DNA from: Scatolibacter rhodanostii
GTDB lineage: Bacteria > Bacillota > Clostridia > Oscillospirales > Acutalibacteraceae
Direction: 5' to 3'
Length of the DNA stretch: 64,000 bases
Assembly (NCBI RefSeq): GCF_900197595.1
Contig: NZ_FZLO01000002.1
Location: 186,001 to 250,000, forward strand
In this document: piece after piece, positions 26,258 through 35,084 of the stretch
Layout: each line of letters starts with the position of its first letter
How positions within the stretch are numbered: position 1 is the first letter of the stretch
Made by a program: the position numbers and the translations under genes
The notes under the pieces: model-generated
Told to the model about the DNA's origin: nothing
The model's input: the letters and a program-made list of their open reading frames with translations, nothing else
Database searches by the model: none

Positions 26258-27097
26258 TTACACTGCTTTCCAAGAGAAAAGATAGCACATTTGCTCTGGC
26301 TTTTGGATTTTAGGCTCCGATAGTTTTACAAATTGACCGGACAAATCTCTTTCTTGTGCAGCCAAATGAAAGTGGCAGGCGCCGATTCCCACATCCGTTC
26401 GTTGAATATCAATCCCTAATTTATTATCTTTCATAGAACGCATTTCATAAAAATGATAACTGTCCCCATCCTGAACGACTCTCCAAGGCTGCTTATTGGC
26501 GGCAGAGGGTGCAAGTCGCAGCATTTCAAGTGGAAAGGCATATGCGCCAGCCTCATCCTGTGTAAGCGTATGTGAAAAATCGCCTTTAAAAAACATAGTT
26601 TCCCAAGGCAACCGCTGATCGGATTTTGCGATAAAACGGGCCATAGAATCCATCATGCGCCGTTTTTCTTGCGGATATCCAATAGGAGAAATTGCGGGGA
26701 ATAGTTCCCCTTCCTTTAGCTTCATTGCAGCAGCAAAACCACTGCGGTCAAAAGTTCCTCCAAGCCAGCAGGTTCCAAAGCCTAGCGATGTGAGGTATAG
26801 AATTAATTGTTCAAAAGAATAACCTAGGGCTTCCAGTCCCAGTTCTCCCGGAGCAACAGACGCCCCAATAAAATCAGATGCCCCCTTTATCACACCATAG
26901 GTTCCCAGTTTTTCTCCTGATGAAGAGGGTTTGTTTTCTAAAAGATGAAAAGAAACTTCCACAGAAAACGGGTTGTTTAGTTTGGCCATATAATTTTGAA
27001 TTTGCTCTTTTTCACCCGCAGGAATCGGACGTTCTAGATATGAGCGAACGCTCTGTCTTTTTTTTACTGTCTCCTCAACCGAAAAATCCATTTTCAT
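26258..27097 (-). CDS. Nitroreductase family protein (two-half type)
   Basis: A 279-residue FMN-dependent nitroreductase of the double-domain putative TM-nitroreductase type. The N-terminal KKRQSVRSYLERPI motif and the later LRLAPSAANKQPWRVVQDG mark FMN binding. LGYSFEQLILYLTSLGFGTCWLGG resembles the helix and strand of the second half. These enzymes reduce nitro compounds, quinones or other electrophiles using NAD(P)H. AAGGAAG lies eight bases before the ATG. It follows another nitroreductase gene by 18 bases in the same operon. The physiological substrate is unknown. Confidence 0.85.
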   Translation of the reverse strand: MKMDFSVEETVKKRQSVRSYLERPIPAGEKEQIQNYMAKLNNPFSVEVSFHLLENKPSSSGEKLGTYGVIKGASDFIGASVAPGELGLEALGYSFEQLILYLTSLGFGTCWLGGTFDRSGFAAAMKLKEGELFPAISPIGYPQEKRRMMDSMARFIAKSDQRLPWETMFFKGDFSHTLTQDEAGAYAFPLEMLRLAPSAANKQPWRVVQDGDSYHFYEMRSMKDNKLGIDIQRTDVGIGACHFHLAAQERDLSGQFVKLSEPKIQKPEQMCYLFSWKAV

Positions 27098-27115
27098 ACA
27101 ACAACTTCCTTTCCA

Positions 27116-27619
27116 TTACCATTTTTCGTAATGTACACGTTCAGCTTGATAACGGTCTACAAATTGATTTTTTTGCCCGTCCGGATACCCGACCGAAATC
27201 ATTGCGAATGGACGGATATTTTCTGGTAGCGCAAACAGGCTACGAACATTTTCTGTCACAAAATCAGCGGTAGCAACACCAAGCCATACACCGCCAAGGC
27301 CTAAATGAACGGCCTCTAACAGTAGATTTTCTGCCGCTGCGCCCATATCCTGTTCCCAGCCAGTCGGCACCTTCATTTTGCTTTCATCTGCCAAAAGAAC
27401 AAATGTCACAGCAGAGTCTGCAAGATGCTTTGCATAGGGAGAGGTTTCCGCCATCTGTTCCAATCTTGCTTTATCCTGCACGACAATAAATTCCCACGCC
27501 TGCTGATTTGCAGCAGAGGGAGCTTGCATAGCAGCCCTAAGCAGTTTGTCAATTTTTTCAGGCTCTACAGCCTGATTTGTGAATTTTCTAATACTTCTTC
27601 TAATAAAGATTTCTTCCAT
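27116..27619 (-). CDS. Nitroreductase family protein
   Basis: A 167-residue single-domain nitroreductase, the usual family length. It begins MEEIFIRRSIRKFTNQAVEP, followed by AMQAPSAANQQAWEFIVVQD, the phosphate-binding region for FMN. GAAAENLLLEAVHLGLGGVWLGVA supplies the dimer helix. AGGAGG is nine bases upstream. It lies second in the operon after the MarR regulator and before the larger nitroreductase, which suggests both respond to the same toxic electrophile or oxidant signal. The substrate is not known. Confidence 0.9.
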   Translation of the reverse strand: MEEIFIRRSIRKFTNQAVEPEKIDKLLRAAMQAPSAANQQAWEFIVVQDKARLEQMAETSPYAKHLADSAVTFVLLADESKMKVPTGWEQDMGAAAENLLLEAVHLGLGGVWLGVATADFVTENVRSLFALPENIRPFAMISVGYPDGQKNQFVDRYQAERVHYEKW

Positions 27620-27646
27620 AATGCATGACCTCCTATTTATCTTTGT

Positions 27647-28102
27647 TTATTCAGACTTGTTTGTCAGCGCTTCTAACAGCTTTCCGCTCATCTCTAAAAA
27701 TTGCATCATTTCTTCCTGTGTCAAAATATCCTGATAGTCTTTATGCAGTAAGTTCCACGCATCTATAATCAAATCTTGTTGACTCTGCCCTTTCTCAGTT
27801 GACAGCAAACAGACATTTTTGCCTTCCAATTGCTTTGCTACATAACCTTTTCGCTCCAGTTTATCAATCAAGCGAGTAATGGTAGAAGGTGTCAAGTGGA
27901 GCAATTCGCCGACATCTTTTTGTTGCATACTCCCTTTCAGATTGATTATATATAACAGCACCGCATGACTGGGAGATAGACCGGTTTTACTGAAAGCATT
28001 TTCTGCAAGCTTACTAAATTCTCTGGCAAGCTTGGTTATCGAGAAAAACAAGCAGCCATCAAGTCTGCAATTCTGCCGTTCTTTATCTATGTCTTCCTTC
28101 AA
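27647..28102 (-). CDS. MarR-family transcriptional regulator
   Basis: A 151-residue winged-helix repressor. GLSPSHAVLLYIINLKG begins the dimer/DNA-binding region, DVGELLHLTPSTITRLIDKLERKG is the recognition helix and LEGKNVCLLSTEKG the wing. The start is TTG at 28102, six bases after GAGGTG. The longer frame from 28132 would begin inside the operator and has no ribosome binding site. The perfect palindrome overlapping its promoter suggests autorepression. As first gene of a four-gene unit it probably controls the two nitroreductases and the DUF1304 protein. Confidence 0.88.
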   Translation of the reverse strand: MKEDIDKERQNCRLDGCLFFSITKLAREFSKLAENAFSKTGLSPSHAVLLYIINLKGSMQQKDVGELLHLTPSTITRLIDKLERKGYVAKQLEGKNVCLLSTEKGQSQQDLIIDAWNLLHKDYQDILTQEEMMQFLEMSGKLLEALTNKSE

Positions 28103-28118
28103 ATAAATCACCTCATTT

Positions 28119-28160
28119 GTTTGTACATACAAACATATCGCATTCTTGAGTATTTGTCAA
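28119..28160 (-). promoter_or_regulatory. Promoter and palindromic operator of the marR-nitroreductase operon
   Basis: Minus-strand TTGACA (28155-28160), 17-base spacer and TATGTT (28132-28137). The palindrome GTTTGTA-TG-TACAAAC (28119-28134, seven-base perfect arms) overlaps the -10 element. This is the size and placement expected for a MarR dimer site. Confidence 0.8.
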
Positions 28161-28432
28161 TCCTTATTGTTATGTACCTCTGCTAATCATAAAAATTATT
28201 AAACAAATATATTTTAGGTGCTAACCGTGGTTATAATACAAACTTGAACGCAACTTAAAAGATAAACCTAGTTCAAATTTTTTCTATATCGTTTATCTAG
28301 GCTTCTAGACAGGCTGTGGAAATTCTTAATAACCTGTGATATGATAATGTCACAAAATCAAGTTATTTATTATTTGTATTATAAAAGATGAAACATACTT
28401 ACTTCTACGAAAGAAAACGAGGAACGATTATT

Positions 28433-29134
28433 ATGGAACACAGAATATTGCGGTTAACTATAAGCGCACCATTTGGCGATATTGAAAATACGATATACCC
28501 CACCTTACTTTGGGACAAACAAAATATTATTTTGATTGATTGCGGCTTCGTTGGCTCACTCCCCTTGCTTGAAGAAGAATTGTGTCGGTACAATCTCTCA
28601 GTGAATCAACTGACTGGACTTGTGCTCACACATCACGATCATGATCATATGGGGACAGCTGCTGCACTCAAAAAACAAAATCCAAGCATTCAAATATACA
28701 CTTCTGCTGCAGAAGCACCCTATATTTCCGCTCAGGAAAAACCTCTAAGATTACGTCAGGCAGAAGAAATGCAAAAAGCACTCCCGCCAGAACAACAGGC
28801 TTTTGGCAAGGCATTTTGCGAAATGCTTCGTCAAGTCGAGCCAGTTGAGATAGACCATTTGTTGCACGACGGGGATAATTTAGATTGGTGCGGCGGTTGT
28901 CGTGTGGTTGCAACACCAGGTCATACACCCGGTCATATTTCGCTATTTATAGAAGCTGATTCCATTATTATTACCGGTGATGCGATTGCTTTAGAAAACA
29001 ATCAACCTGCTATTGCTAATCCTCAATTTACACTTGATATTGAACAGGCAATGCAATCCATGTCCAGATTATTGTCTATGAAAGCTGACTACTATTACTG
29101 CTACCACGGCGGTGTGTATGTTCTCCCAGCGTAA
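28433..29134 (+). CDS. MBL-fold metallo-hydrolase
   Basis: A 233-residue metallo-beta-lactamase-fold protein. The metal-binding motif HHDHDH (in VLTHHDHDHMGTAA), the later His in ATPGHTPGHISLF and the Asp in IITGDAIALE are all present, so it should bind two metals. Members of this general group hydrolyse lactones, thioesters and similar bonds. The specific substrate is unknown. The ATG at 28433 has GAGGAACG upstream and the start at 28388 does not. It is divergent from the marR operon and ends with a strong hairpin. Confidence 0.88.
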   Translation: MEHRILRLTISAPFGDIENTIYPTLLWDKQNIILIDCGFVGSLPLLEEELCRYNLSVNQLTGLVLTHHDHDHMGTAAALKKQNPSIQIYTSAAEAPYISAQEKPLRLRQAEEMQKALPPEQQAFGKAFCEMLRQVEPVEIDHLLHDGDNLDWCGGCRVVATPGHTPGHISLFIEADSIIITGDAIALENNQPAIANPQFTLDIEQAMQSMSRLLSMKADYYYCYHGGVYVLPA

Positions 29135-29214
29135 TTGATATCTTCGCCAAACTTTGCCTACCTACTCCTTACTATAAAGAATAATAGCATTTACACCTTC
29201 TCTGAAAACGCAAA

Positions 29215-29262
29215 AATAACCGGAAAATGGAGACGTAAGAATACCTCTATTTTCCGGTTATT
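29215..29262 (+). terminator. Long hairpin downstream of the MBL hydrolase gene
   Basis: Perfect 14-bp arms AATAACCGGAAAAT (29215-29228) / ATTTTCCGGTTATT (29249-29262). A T-rich stretch follows a few bases later. The rest of the 29135-29477 gap shows no gene. Confidence 0.65.
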
Positions 29263-29477
29263 AAATAATTGTTTTTTAGTCAATGAACTGAAATCATTTT
29301 TTCCAATACACCGCAAGATGTATCAATAGTAGTAGAGCAAAACAAAGACCTTTCACTCGTTATTCATCGGCAGCAAGTGACTCTATTTACTAAATTGAAA
29401 AAGCAGTCTATCCTTCTGTTTTTAAATCAGGCACAACTGTCCGATATCATTAAACCAGCCTAATCTCTCTAGCATAA

Positions 29478-29819
29478 TTAACTCTCACCGTTCAAATAAT
29501 CAATATACTCATTGCCCCATTGGCAAAGCGCCTGTAAAACCACTTCAAATTTTTTGCCTATTTCACTTAGAGAATACTCCACCTTTGGGGGGATTTGACT
29601 ATATTCTTTTCTTATAATCAGACCCTGATCTTCTAACATTTTTAACTGCCTCGATAAAGTTGTATGCGTCATATTTTCTGGCATTTTTCTTTGAAGTTCA
29701 TTAAAACGTATTGCTGGTTCCAATGATAATAAATACATAATATACATTGACCATTTTCCAGTCAGCACCTTTTGAGAAGTCACATATGGACAAAAGCCAA
29801 ACAGTTCTTTTTTTGACAT
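29478..29819 (-). CDS. HxlR-family transcriptional regulator
   Basis: A 113-residue winged-helix regulator of the HxlR/DUF24 type. Its Cys near the start (FGFCPYVTSQKVLTGKWSM) is the position used by redox- or electrophile-sensing members such as YodB and HypR. FNELQRKMPENMTHTTLSRQLKMLEDQGLI is the recognition region, and PPKVEYSLSEIGKK the wing. It is divergently transcribed from a PNPOx-like gene, which is a common arrangement, so it may control that gene. The inverted repeat just upstream of its start is a candidate binding site. Confidence 0.92.
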   Translation of the reverse strand: MSKKELFGFCPYVTSQKVLTGKWSMYIMYLLSLEPAIRFNELQRKMPENMTHTTLSRQLKMLEDQGLIIRKEYSQIPPKVEYSLSEIGKKFEVVLQALCQWGNEYIDYLNGES

Positions 29820-29823
29820 AATG

Positions 29824-29888
29824 GTATCCTTTCTGATACTGGTCTCGTAAAATATCGTAGTTGATTTATCAATCCTATGCTATATAAT
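29824..29888. promoter_or_regulatory. Divergent regulatory region of the hxlR and PNPOx-like genes
   Basis: For the rightward gene, TTGATT (29861-29866), a 16-base spacer and TATAAT (29883-29888). Next to the HxlR start is an inverted repeat GTATC (29824-29828) / GATAC (29835-29839), spaced by six bases, a possible HxlR-protein site. An ATACC sequence is also found near 29915, after the -10. Confidence 0.55.
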
Positions 29889-29935
29889 GTTTATGTAGTT
29901 AAGAATACCATATAATTTGAAAAGGAGCAATCATC

Positions 29936-30331
29936 ATGAATGAAGTTTTAGTATTTTTAAAAAGCTGCGGAACCTTTTACTTGGCAACTAACGAAGGGGA
30001 TAAACCTCACGTTCGCCCGTTTGGAGCAGTATGTGAATTCGAAGGCAAGCTATACATTGTTACTAACAATCAGAAAAACGTCTACAACCAGATTTTGAAT
30101 AATGCTTGCATAGAAATCTGCGGAATGAACAAAGGGGCATGGCTTCGAGTGGAAGGTAAAGCAATTCATGATGATCGCCGTGAAGCACGACAAGCTATGA
30201 TGGACGCAAACACCGCTGCACTAAGCAGTATGTATACCGTAGATGATAACCTCATGGAAGTCTTATATTTAGAAGAGGCAACCGCAACCTTTTATTCCTT
30301 TACTTCAGAACCTAGAACTGTCAAATTTTGA
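29936..30331 (+). CDS. Pyridoxamine 5'-phosphate oxidase-like FMN-binding protein
   Basis: A 131-residue split-barrel protein. FYLATNEGDKPHVRPFGAV near the N-terminus, then LYIVTNNQKNVYNQIL and IEICGMNKGAWLRVEGKA, are the usual pattern of the small PNPOx-like family. Such proteins bind FMN or F420 and reduce small organic molecules, or store flavin. True PNP oxidase is unlikely at this length. AAAGGAG lies seven to eight bases before the ATG. It is under the divergent hxlR promoter region and followed by a hairpin terminator. Confidence 0.85.
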   Translation: MNEVLVFLKSCGTFYLATNEGDKPHVRPFGAVCEFEGKLYIVTNNQKNVYNQILNNACIEICGMNKGAWLRVEGKAIHDDRREARQAMMDANTAALSSMYTVDDNLMEVLYLEEATATFYSFTSEPRTVKF

Positions 30332-30516
30332 TGCGCAATAGGTAAACTTAATCAATTATTTTATTCCAATACAGCAAGCAAAACAAACTATTTCTTCAGT
30401 ACAGGGCATGTACTTTCCTTTAATCCAATTTTAATATCATGCTATGCCTGTATATAAAAAGTTTTACAAAAAACGCTATTCATTAAACATTCCTCTCATA
30501 TTGCTATATAAAACGC

Positions 30517-30572
30517 AAAAAAGACACTGCTTATACTGGCTTTTAGTTTGCCATAAAATCAGTGTCTTTTTT
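30517..30572 (+). terminator. Hairpin terminator
   Basis: AAAAAAGACACTG (30517-30529) pairs with CAGTGTCTTTTTT (30560-30572), with an inner TGGC/GCCA stem. It lies about 190 bases past the PNPOx-like gene. The stretch between shows no gene. Confidence 0.75.
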
Positions 30573-30703
30573 CATATGCAATTGGTTTATATGGTCTAAT
30601 TTAGTTCTGACTTTTAATACCTCTTAAAAAATATGACTACAATTAGTTCTCTTTATTTCTTAAAAATTGCATTAACAAATCTCACCAATCTATCAATAAG
30701 TAT

Positions 30704-30726
30704 CCCCCGGCATAGCCGGGGGTTTT
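30704..30726 (+). terminator. Short GC-rich hairpin
   Basis: CCCCCGGC / GCCGGGGG with a three-base loop followed by TTTT. Very stable, but with no adjacent plus-strand gene that clearly needs it. It may be a remnant or the edge of a small RNA or mobile element. Confidence 0.6.
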
Positions 30727-30740
30727 CTTCATTACAAAAT

Positions 30741-30774
30741 AAAAAAGGACCTTCACTTTAAAAGTGAAGGTCCT
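30741..30774 (-). terminator. Terminator of the tRNA operon
   Basis: Perfect 14-bp arms AGGACCTTCACTTT / AAAGTGAAGGTCCT, with a T-run on the minus strand (30741-30746). It lies about 50 bases downstream of tRNA-Arg. Confidence 0.85.
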
Positions 30775-30825
30775 CAAAAGGCATGTCTACTGACCTCAAA
30801 GCCAATACTATATTACCTTTTCATG

Positions 30826-30902
30826 TGGCGCGCCAAAAGGGATTCGAACCCCTGGCCTACTGCTTAGAAGGCAGTTGCTCTATCCAGCTGAGCTATTGGC
30901 GC
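30826..30902 (-). tRNA. tRNA-Arg (anticodon UCU)
   Basis: A 77-nt cloverleaf with acceptor stem GCGCCAA/TTGGCGC, discriminator G and an encoded CCA. The anticodon loop CTTCTAA gives UCU, which reads AGA and AGG codons. TTCGAAT is the T loop. Second of two tRNA genes in the unit. Confidence 0.97.
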
Positions 30903-30907
30903 ATAAA

Positions 30908-30930
30908 ATTGAGACCAGAAAGGTCTCAAT
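30908..30930 (-). other. Hairpin between the two tRNA genes
   Basis: Perfect nine-base arms ATTGAGACC / GGTCTCAAT with a five-base loop in the 33-base spacer. Only a short T stretch follows on the minus strand, so it may mark a processing site or a weak terminator. Confidence 0.5.
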
Positions 30931-30935
30931 AAAAA

Positions 30936-31009
30936 TGGAGCGGGTGATGGGAATCGAACCCACACAACCAGCTTGGAAGGCTGGGGTTCTACCACTGAAC
31001 TACACCCGC
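30936..31009 (-). tRNA. tRNA-Gly (anticodon UCC)
   Basis: A 74-nt cloverleaf with acceptor stem GCGGGTG/CACCCGC, discriminator T and an encoded CCA. The anticodon loop CTTCCAA gives UCC, which reads GGA and GGG codons. First gene of the tRNA unit. Confidence 0.97.
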
Positions 31010-31028
31010 ACAACTTGTGACGGATAAT

Positions 31029-31057
31029 ATTATATCATCTCGCCACAATATAGTCAA
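31029..31057 (-). promoter_or_regulatory. tRNA operon promoter
   Basis: Minus-strand TTGACT (31052-31057), 17-base spacer, TATAAT (31029-31034). It lies 20 bases upstream of tRNA-Gly and inside the gap behind the Clp gene, so the tRNAs do not depend on read-through from it. Confidence 0.85.
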
Positions 31058-31076
31058 TACATTTTGTCGATTTAAT

Positions 31077-33362
31077 TTAAAAAGATTCTAAAACTAGTTT
31101 GTCATCTTTCACGTCGATAGCAATGGCGCTGATATTTCCCTCGCCTTTTTCTACAATGAGAGACGCAATTTTGTCTTCTACTTCACGGCGAATATTATTA
31201 CGCAAATCTCTGGCACCGCTTTTTCCACCAATTGACTGTTTGGCAATCTTTTTATACACTTCCTCTGTCGCACGCAGCGCGATTCCCTTTTCATGCAAGG
31301 ATGTCAAATATTCATCAATCATCAGCTTAGCAATCTTTTGATAATCTTCTTCTGTGAGCGGACGGAAAACAATCACTTCGTCAATTCTGCTTAAAAATTC
31401 AGGACGTAAAAACTCATTGAGTGCTTTCATAGCTCTCTCACGACTAATATCTGCCGCTGTTCTGGCAAATCCCAGCGTATTTTCACGTTTTTCACTGCCC
31501 GCATTTGAGGTCATGACAATGACTGTGTTTTCAAAATTCACTGTGCGCCCGTGAGCATCTGTAATTCTTCCCTCATCTAAAATCTGAAGTAAAATATTCA
31601 TGACATCGGGGTGTGCTTTTTCAATTTCATCAAAAAGTAATACAGAGTAAGGACGGCGGCGAACTTTTTCTGTCAGTTGACCTGCTTCATCATAGCCAAC
31701 ATATCCGGGCGGTGAACCAATGATTTTAGAAACTGAATGCTTCTCCATAAACTCAGACATATCTAAACGAATCAACGTTTCAGGGGTATCAAAAAGCTCT
31801 TGAGAAAGCACTCTTACAAGTTCTGTTTTTCCTGTACCAGTTGGCCCTACAAAGATAAATGAGGACGGATGACGTCTAGGGCTAATCTGCACTCTGCTGC
31901 GACGAATGGCAGCAGAAATGGCATTTACAGCCTCTTCTTGCCCAATAATTTTTTGAGACAGAACTTTCTCTAAATCAGCAAGCTTTTTCAGCTCATTCTC
32001 TTCAATTCTAGCAGCCGGAATCCCTGTCCACAGCTCAATAACTTTGGCAAGGTCCTTCTCCTCTACTTCTGCAAATATGCCCTCTTCGTCAAGTGTACTG
32101 ATATTTTCTTCCAAGGTGGCAATGCGGTAATGCGCCTTTGCAAGCTCTTCATAGTTCACTTCTTGACTTTCAGAATTTGTCAGCTTACCCTCATACATTT
32201 TCTCTTTTGCCAAGGCAAACTGCAAATTGTCATACTCTTCTAGCAACTTGTTGCGAAGCGCTGCGCTTGCACAGGCCTCATCTAAAAGGTCAATGGCTTT
32301 ATCTGGCAAATAACGGTCATTGATATAGCGTTCTGCCAAGACAACCATGCGGCGGGCAACTCTATCTGAAACCTTCACACGGTGAAATTCTTCATAGTAA
32401 GTCTTAATGCCCAAAATAATCTCGGTAGCATCTTCAATAGATGGTTCTGCTACTGTTACCGGTTGAAAGCGTCTTTCCAACGCAGCATCTTTCTCGATAT
32501 ACTTGCGATATTCTGCAAAGGTAGTGGCTCCAATAACTTGAATCTCGCCTCTCGACAAAGCCGGCTTCAAAATATTGGCGGCGTTCATACTGCCTTCAGC
32601 ATCACCTGTGCCGACAAGATTATGCACTTCATCGATAAAGAGAATAACATTCCCGTCTGCACGCACTTCGTCAACAAGACCCTTAATGCGGCTCTCAAAT
32701 TGTCCTCTAAATTGTGTTCCGGCTACTAGAGAAGTCAAATCTAACAGCTGAACTTCCTTGCTCTTCAGCCTTGCCGGTACTCTGCCCTCGGCAATGCGAA
32801 TGGCAAGTCCCTCGGCAATAGCCGTTTTACCCACACCAGGCTCACCAATTAGGCAAGGGTTATTTTTTGTTCTGCGAGATAAAATCTGTACCACACGCTC
32901 TACTTCTTTATCACGGCCAACGATAGCGTCTAATTCACCTCGTCTGGCTTTTCCAGTTAAGTCTGTGCAATAGTTTGTAATATGCTTGCGTTTTTTCTTA
33001 TGGACATTTTCTTTCTCCGTTTTTGTTCTGCCACTATATGCATTTTCTCCCGGATTCTTACCCAGCATCATCTCAAGAGGAGGCATGGTAGCGGCACCGC
33101 CCGGCTCAAAGTCATCTTTGTCATCACTTGATTCATCATCATCAGAATCTGCTGTCATGAGCCCCATCATCTGATCCATCTCAGCTGTAGCAGCCTCTAA
33201 CTCTTCTTCTGATATACCCATTTTTTCTATAATATCGTTAACAGGCTTTATTCCTAGTTCTTTCGCACAAACTATACAAAGACCTTGCGTGTTGTTTCCG
33301 TCCATTGAATTGGAAACGAAGACAACGGCAGGTCGCTTTTTACATCTTGTACACATCATCAT
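31077..33362 (-). CDS. ClpE/ClpC-type AAA+ unfoldase, ATP-binding subunit of Clp protease
   Basis: A 761-residue hexameric unfoldase that feeds damaged or tagged proteins to ClpP. The N-terminus carries a zinc finger (C4, C7, C29, C32), as in ClpE. After an acidic linker, the first AAA+ module has Walker A GEPGVGKT (173-180) and [17 protein letters not shown] short middle region leads to the second module, with [12 protein letters not shown] near residue 500. The ClpC-type repeat N-domain is absent, so the ClpE name fits better than ClpC. Start choice among three consecutive ATGs is open. It is downstream of a CDP-alcohol phosphatidyltransferase gene. Confidence 0.93.
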   Translation of the reverse strand: MMMCTRCKKRPAVVFVSNSMDGNNTQGLCIVCAKELGIKPVNDIIEKMGISEEELEAATAEMDQMMGLMTADSDDDESSDDKDDFEPGGAATMPPLEMMLGKNPGENAYSGRTKTEKENVHKKKRKHITNYCTDLTGKARRGELDAIVGRDKEVERVVQILSRRTKNNPCLIGEPGVGKTAIAEGLAIRIAEGRVPARLKSKEVQLLDLTSLVAGTQFRGQFESRIKGLVDEVRADGNVILFIDEVHNLVGTGDAEGSMNAANILKPALSRGEIQVIGATTFAEYRKYIEKDAALERRFQPVTVAEPSIEDATEIILGIKTYYEEFHRVKVSDRVARRMVVLAERYINDRYLPDKAIDLLDEACASAALRNKLLEEYDNLQFALAKEKMYEGKLTNSESQEVNYEELAKAHYRIATLEENISTLDEEGIFAEVEEKDLAKVIELWTGIPAARIEENELKKLADLEKVLSQKIIGQEEAVNAISAAIRRSRVQISPRRHPSSFIFVGPTGTGKTELVRVLSQELFDTPETLIRLDMSEFMEKHSVSKIIGSPPGYVGYDEAGQLTEKVRRRPYSVLLFDEIEKAHPDVMNILLQILDEGRITDAHGRTVNFENTVIVMTSNAGSEKRENTLGFARTAADISRERAMKALNEFLRPEFLSRIDEVIVFRPLTEEDYQKIAKLMIDEYLTSLHEKGIALRATEEVYKKIAKQSIGGKSGARDLRNNIRREVEDKIASLIVEKGEGNISAIAIDVKDDKLVLESF

Positions 33363-33393
33363 ATGTCAAATTTCCCTTTCAAGAGGTTTTGCT

Positions 33394-34047
33394 CTAACTA
33401 ATTCTATTTTTTTTCGATTTTTTCAATTCTTTTGCTCTAATTTCATCAGGTAAGTCAAATTTATACTTCTCATCATCAGAGCGAATTATTTCTAAAAAGA
33501 TTTGGAAATACTGCACGGCGGCATAAAACATAAATATTCCTGTCACCAACAGTAGTATGTTCGATGTTAGCTGAAACATGAACGGCGTCACTTCAAAGAT
33601 AGTACGCATACATACAATGGCAGTCACTGAAACATAAAAGAATGTTGTTGCGACTTTTCCGTACCATCTTGCTGAGGTTGGACGTTTTTTTCTTTTTAAC
33701 AATATAATGGCACCGCACAGCATTAAAAGTTCTTTTACAATAAACAAGATTAATAGCAGCCTGATTTCTGGAATCTTAATCGCTAAACAGATGGCAACGA
33801 CACCTTGTGTAATCTTATCGGCCAGCGGATCAAGCATTTTTCCAAGCTCAGTAATTTGATTAAATTTTCTGGCAATCCATCCGTCAAAAAGGTCTGAAAG
33901 TCCCGAAAGAACAAGTAAAACAACCGCAACTGTTAATTTATCCTTTAAGAAAAAGTAAGCGAAAAAAGGCACCATAATGATTCTGGCCACTGACATTAAA
34001 TTCGGTATTGTAATATTTTTATTTCTCATCTGGCCGCCTTTGGTCAT
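33394..34047 (-). CDS. CDP-alcohol phosphatidyltransferase (PgsA-like)
   Basis: A 217-residue membrane enzyme. The catalytic signature DGWIARKFNQITELG followed by KMLDPLAD matches D-G-x2-A-R-x8-G-x3-D-x3-D exactly. Members transfer a phosphatidyl group from CDP-diacylglycerol to an alcohol. By similarity to PgsA, glycerol-3-phosphate is the likely acceptor, giving phosphatidylglycerol phosphate, but cardiolipin synthase cannot be excluded. AAAGGG lies seven bases before the first ATG; an alternative start six codons later also has a good ribosome binding site. It lies 31 bases ahead of the Clp gene and 41 bases behind cvpA. Confidence 0.88.
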   Translation of the reverse strand: MTKGGQMRNKNITIPNLMSVARIIMVPFFAYFFLKDKLTVAVVLLVLSGLSDLFDGWIARKFNQITELGKMLDPLADKITQGVVAICLAIKIPEIRLLLILFIVKELLMLCGAIILLKRKKRPTSARWYGKVATTFFYVSVTAIVCMRTIFEVTPFMFQLTSNILLLVTGIFMFYAAVQYFQIFLEIIRSDDEKYKFDLPDEIRAKELKKSKKNRIS

Positions 34048-34088
34048 AAAATTTCCCTTTCTATGCTAAAACTTTGCTTTTCAATCTT

Positions 34089-34775
34089 TTATAGAGCAAA
34101 TAAATTTCTAAATGGATTAAAAGAAAAAAACATTTGAGCTATCTTCGATTCATTTGTTACTTTTTGAATTTCTGCCTGCATCTCAAGCGTTAACATGGGT
34201 AGAACCATTTGAAACAACGAAAAAATTGCCCAAGCAAAAACCAATGCTGTTAATAAGTTGAATATTCCTCCAAGTGCCCCATTCACTTCTCGCAAAACAG
34301 GGAACTTGAACACAGCTGAAATCGAATTCACAAGCACACGAACCACAATCATCAAAAGCATAAAAATAACCAAAACTGTCATCACTTTTAACAAACCAAC
34401 CATAATTGGTGCAAAGGCCTGCGCAACAGTTTCTGCCGCTTTGTCAACCTGTGTTGTCATTTGATTACTAAGACTTTCTTGCGTCACACCAAGCTTTTCT
34501 AATGCCCGAATAATAAATTCGGGAAATCCCTCAAACACTTGATACATTTTTTCTTCAGCGGCAGCCTCTGCAAGGCCTTCATTCACTTTTTGCACAATCG
34601 CCGGCCGAAAAAAGGTGTCATAAATCCATTGAGCTGCCATACCGCCCAGCAGTCCCGAGCAAGATGCCGCCACTACTGTTCCAATAAAGCGAAGAGCAGA
34701 ATGTACTAATCCTTTTCGAACACCCCACACAATACAAAGGATAAAAATCACGACTAAAATAATATCTAAAAACAT
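34089..34775 (-). CDS. CvpA family membrane protein
   Basis: A 228-residue protein with four predicted membrane segments. The first (MFLDIILVVIFILCIVWG, followed by VRKGLVHSALRFIG) is the diagnostic CvpA start. A longer periplasmic or cytosolic loop (about residues 55-115) precedes a second hydrophobic pair. CvpA is associated with colicin V secretion and with cell-envelope stability in E. coli; its role in Firmicutes is unsettled. It is the first gene of a unit with the phosphatidyltransferase and probably the Clp gene. Its own promoter lies about 100 bases upstream. Confidence 0.85.
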   Translation of the reverse strand: MFLDIILVVIFILCIVWGVRKGLVHSALRFIGTVVAASCSGLLGGMAAQWIYDTFFRPAIVQKVNEGLAEAAAEEKMYQVFEGFPEFIIRALEKLGVTQESLSNQMTTQVDKAAETVAQAFAPIMVGLLKVMTVLVIFMLLMIVVRVLVNSISAVFKFPVLREVNGALGGIFNLLTALVFAWAIFSLFQMVLPMLTLEMQAEIQKVTNESKIAQMFFSFNPFRNLFAL

Positions 34776-34870
34776 GCTTTTTCTCCTTCACCCATTTCTA
34801 TCAAAGGTATATAAAGGCATCAATTATACTCGCATTTTCACGCTTGATAGCCCCACAAACCTTATCACTA

Positions 34871-34899
34871 AATATAACACAGCTCTTTTATTTTCACAA
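34871..34899 (-). promoter_or_regulatory. cvpA operon promoter
   Basis: Minus-strand TTGTGA (34894-34899), 17-base spacer, TATATT (34871-34876). The 34776-35084 gap otherwise holds only AT-rich sequence and no convincing gene. Confidence 0.65.
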
Positions 34900-35084
34900 G
34901 TCCTATTCCATTCAAAAGGCAAATGTTAAGGTTTCATTAATATTTAAAATGACTATTACAGAGGAAATTGACGATTCATTTTCCCTCGTAACCTCTCTTG
35001 TTAAAAAGGTATCTATTGTCACTCGATTAAAATTCTTATCTTTTTTTGAACCTGTAAATCCATTTTTATGCTCTTTAAAGCGTT

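Noticed and set aside
30704-30726. GC-rich hairpin considered as an end of an IS200/IS605-type element
   Set aside because: No transposase gene or second end was found nearby.
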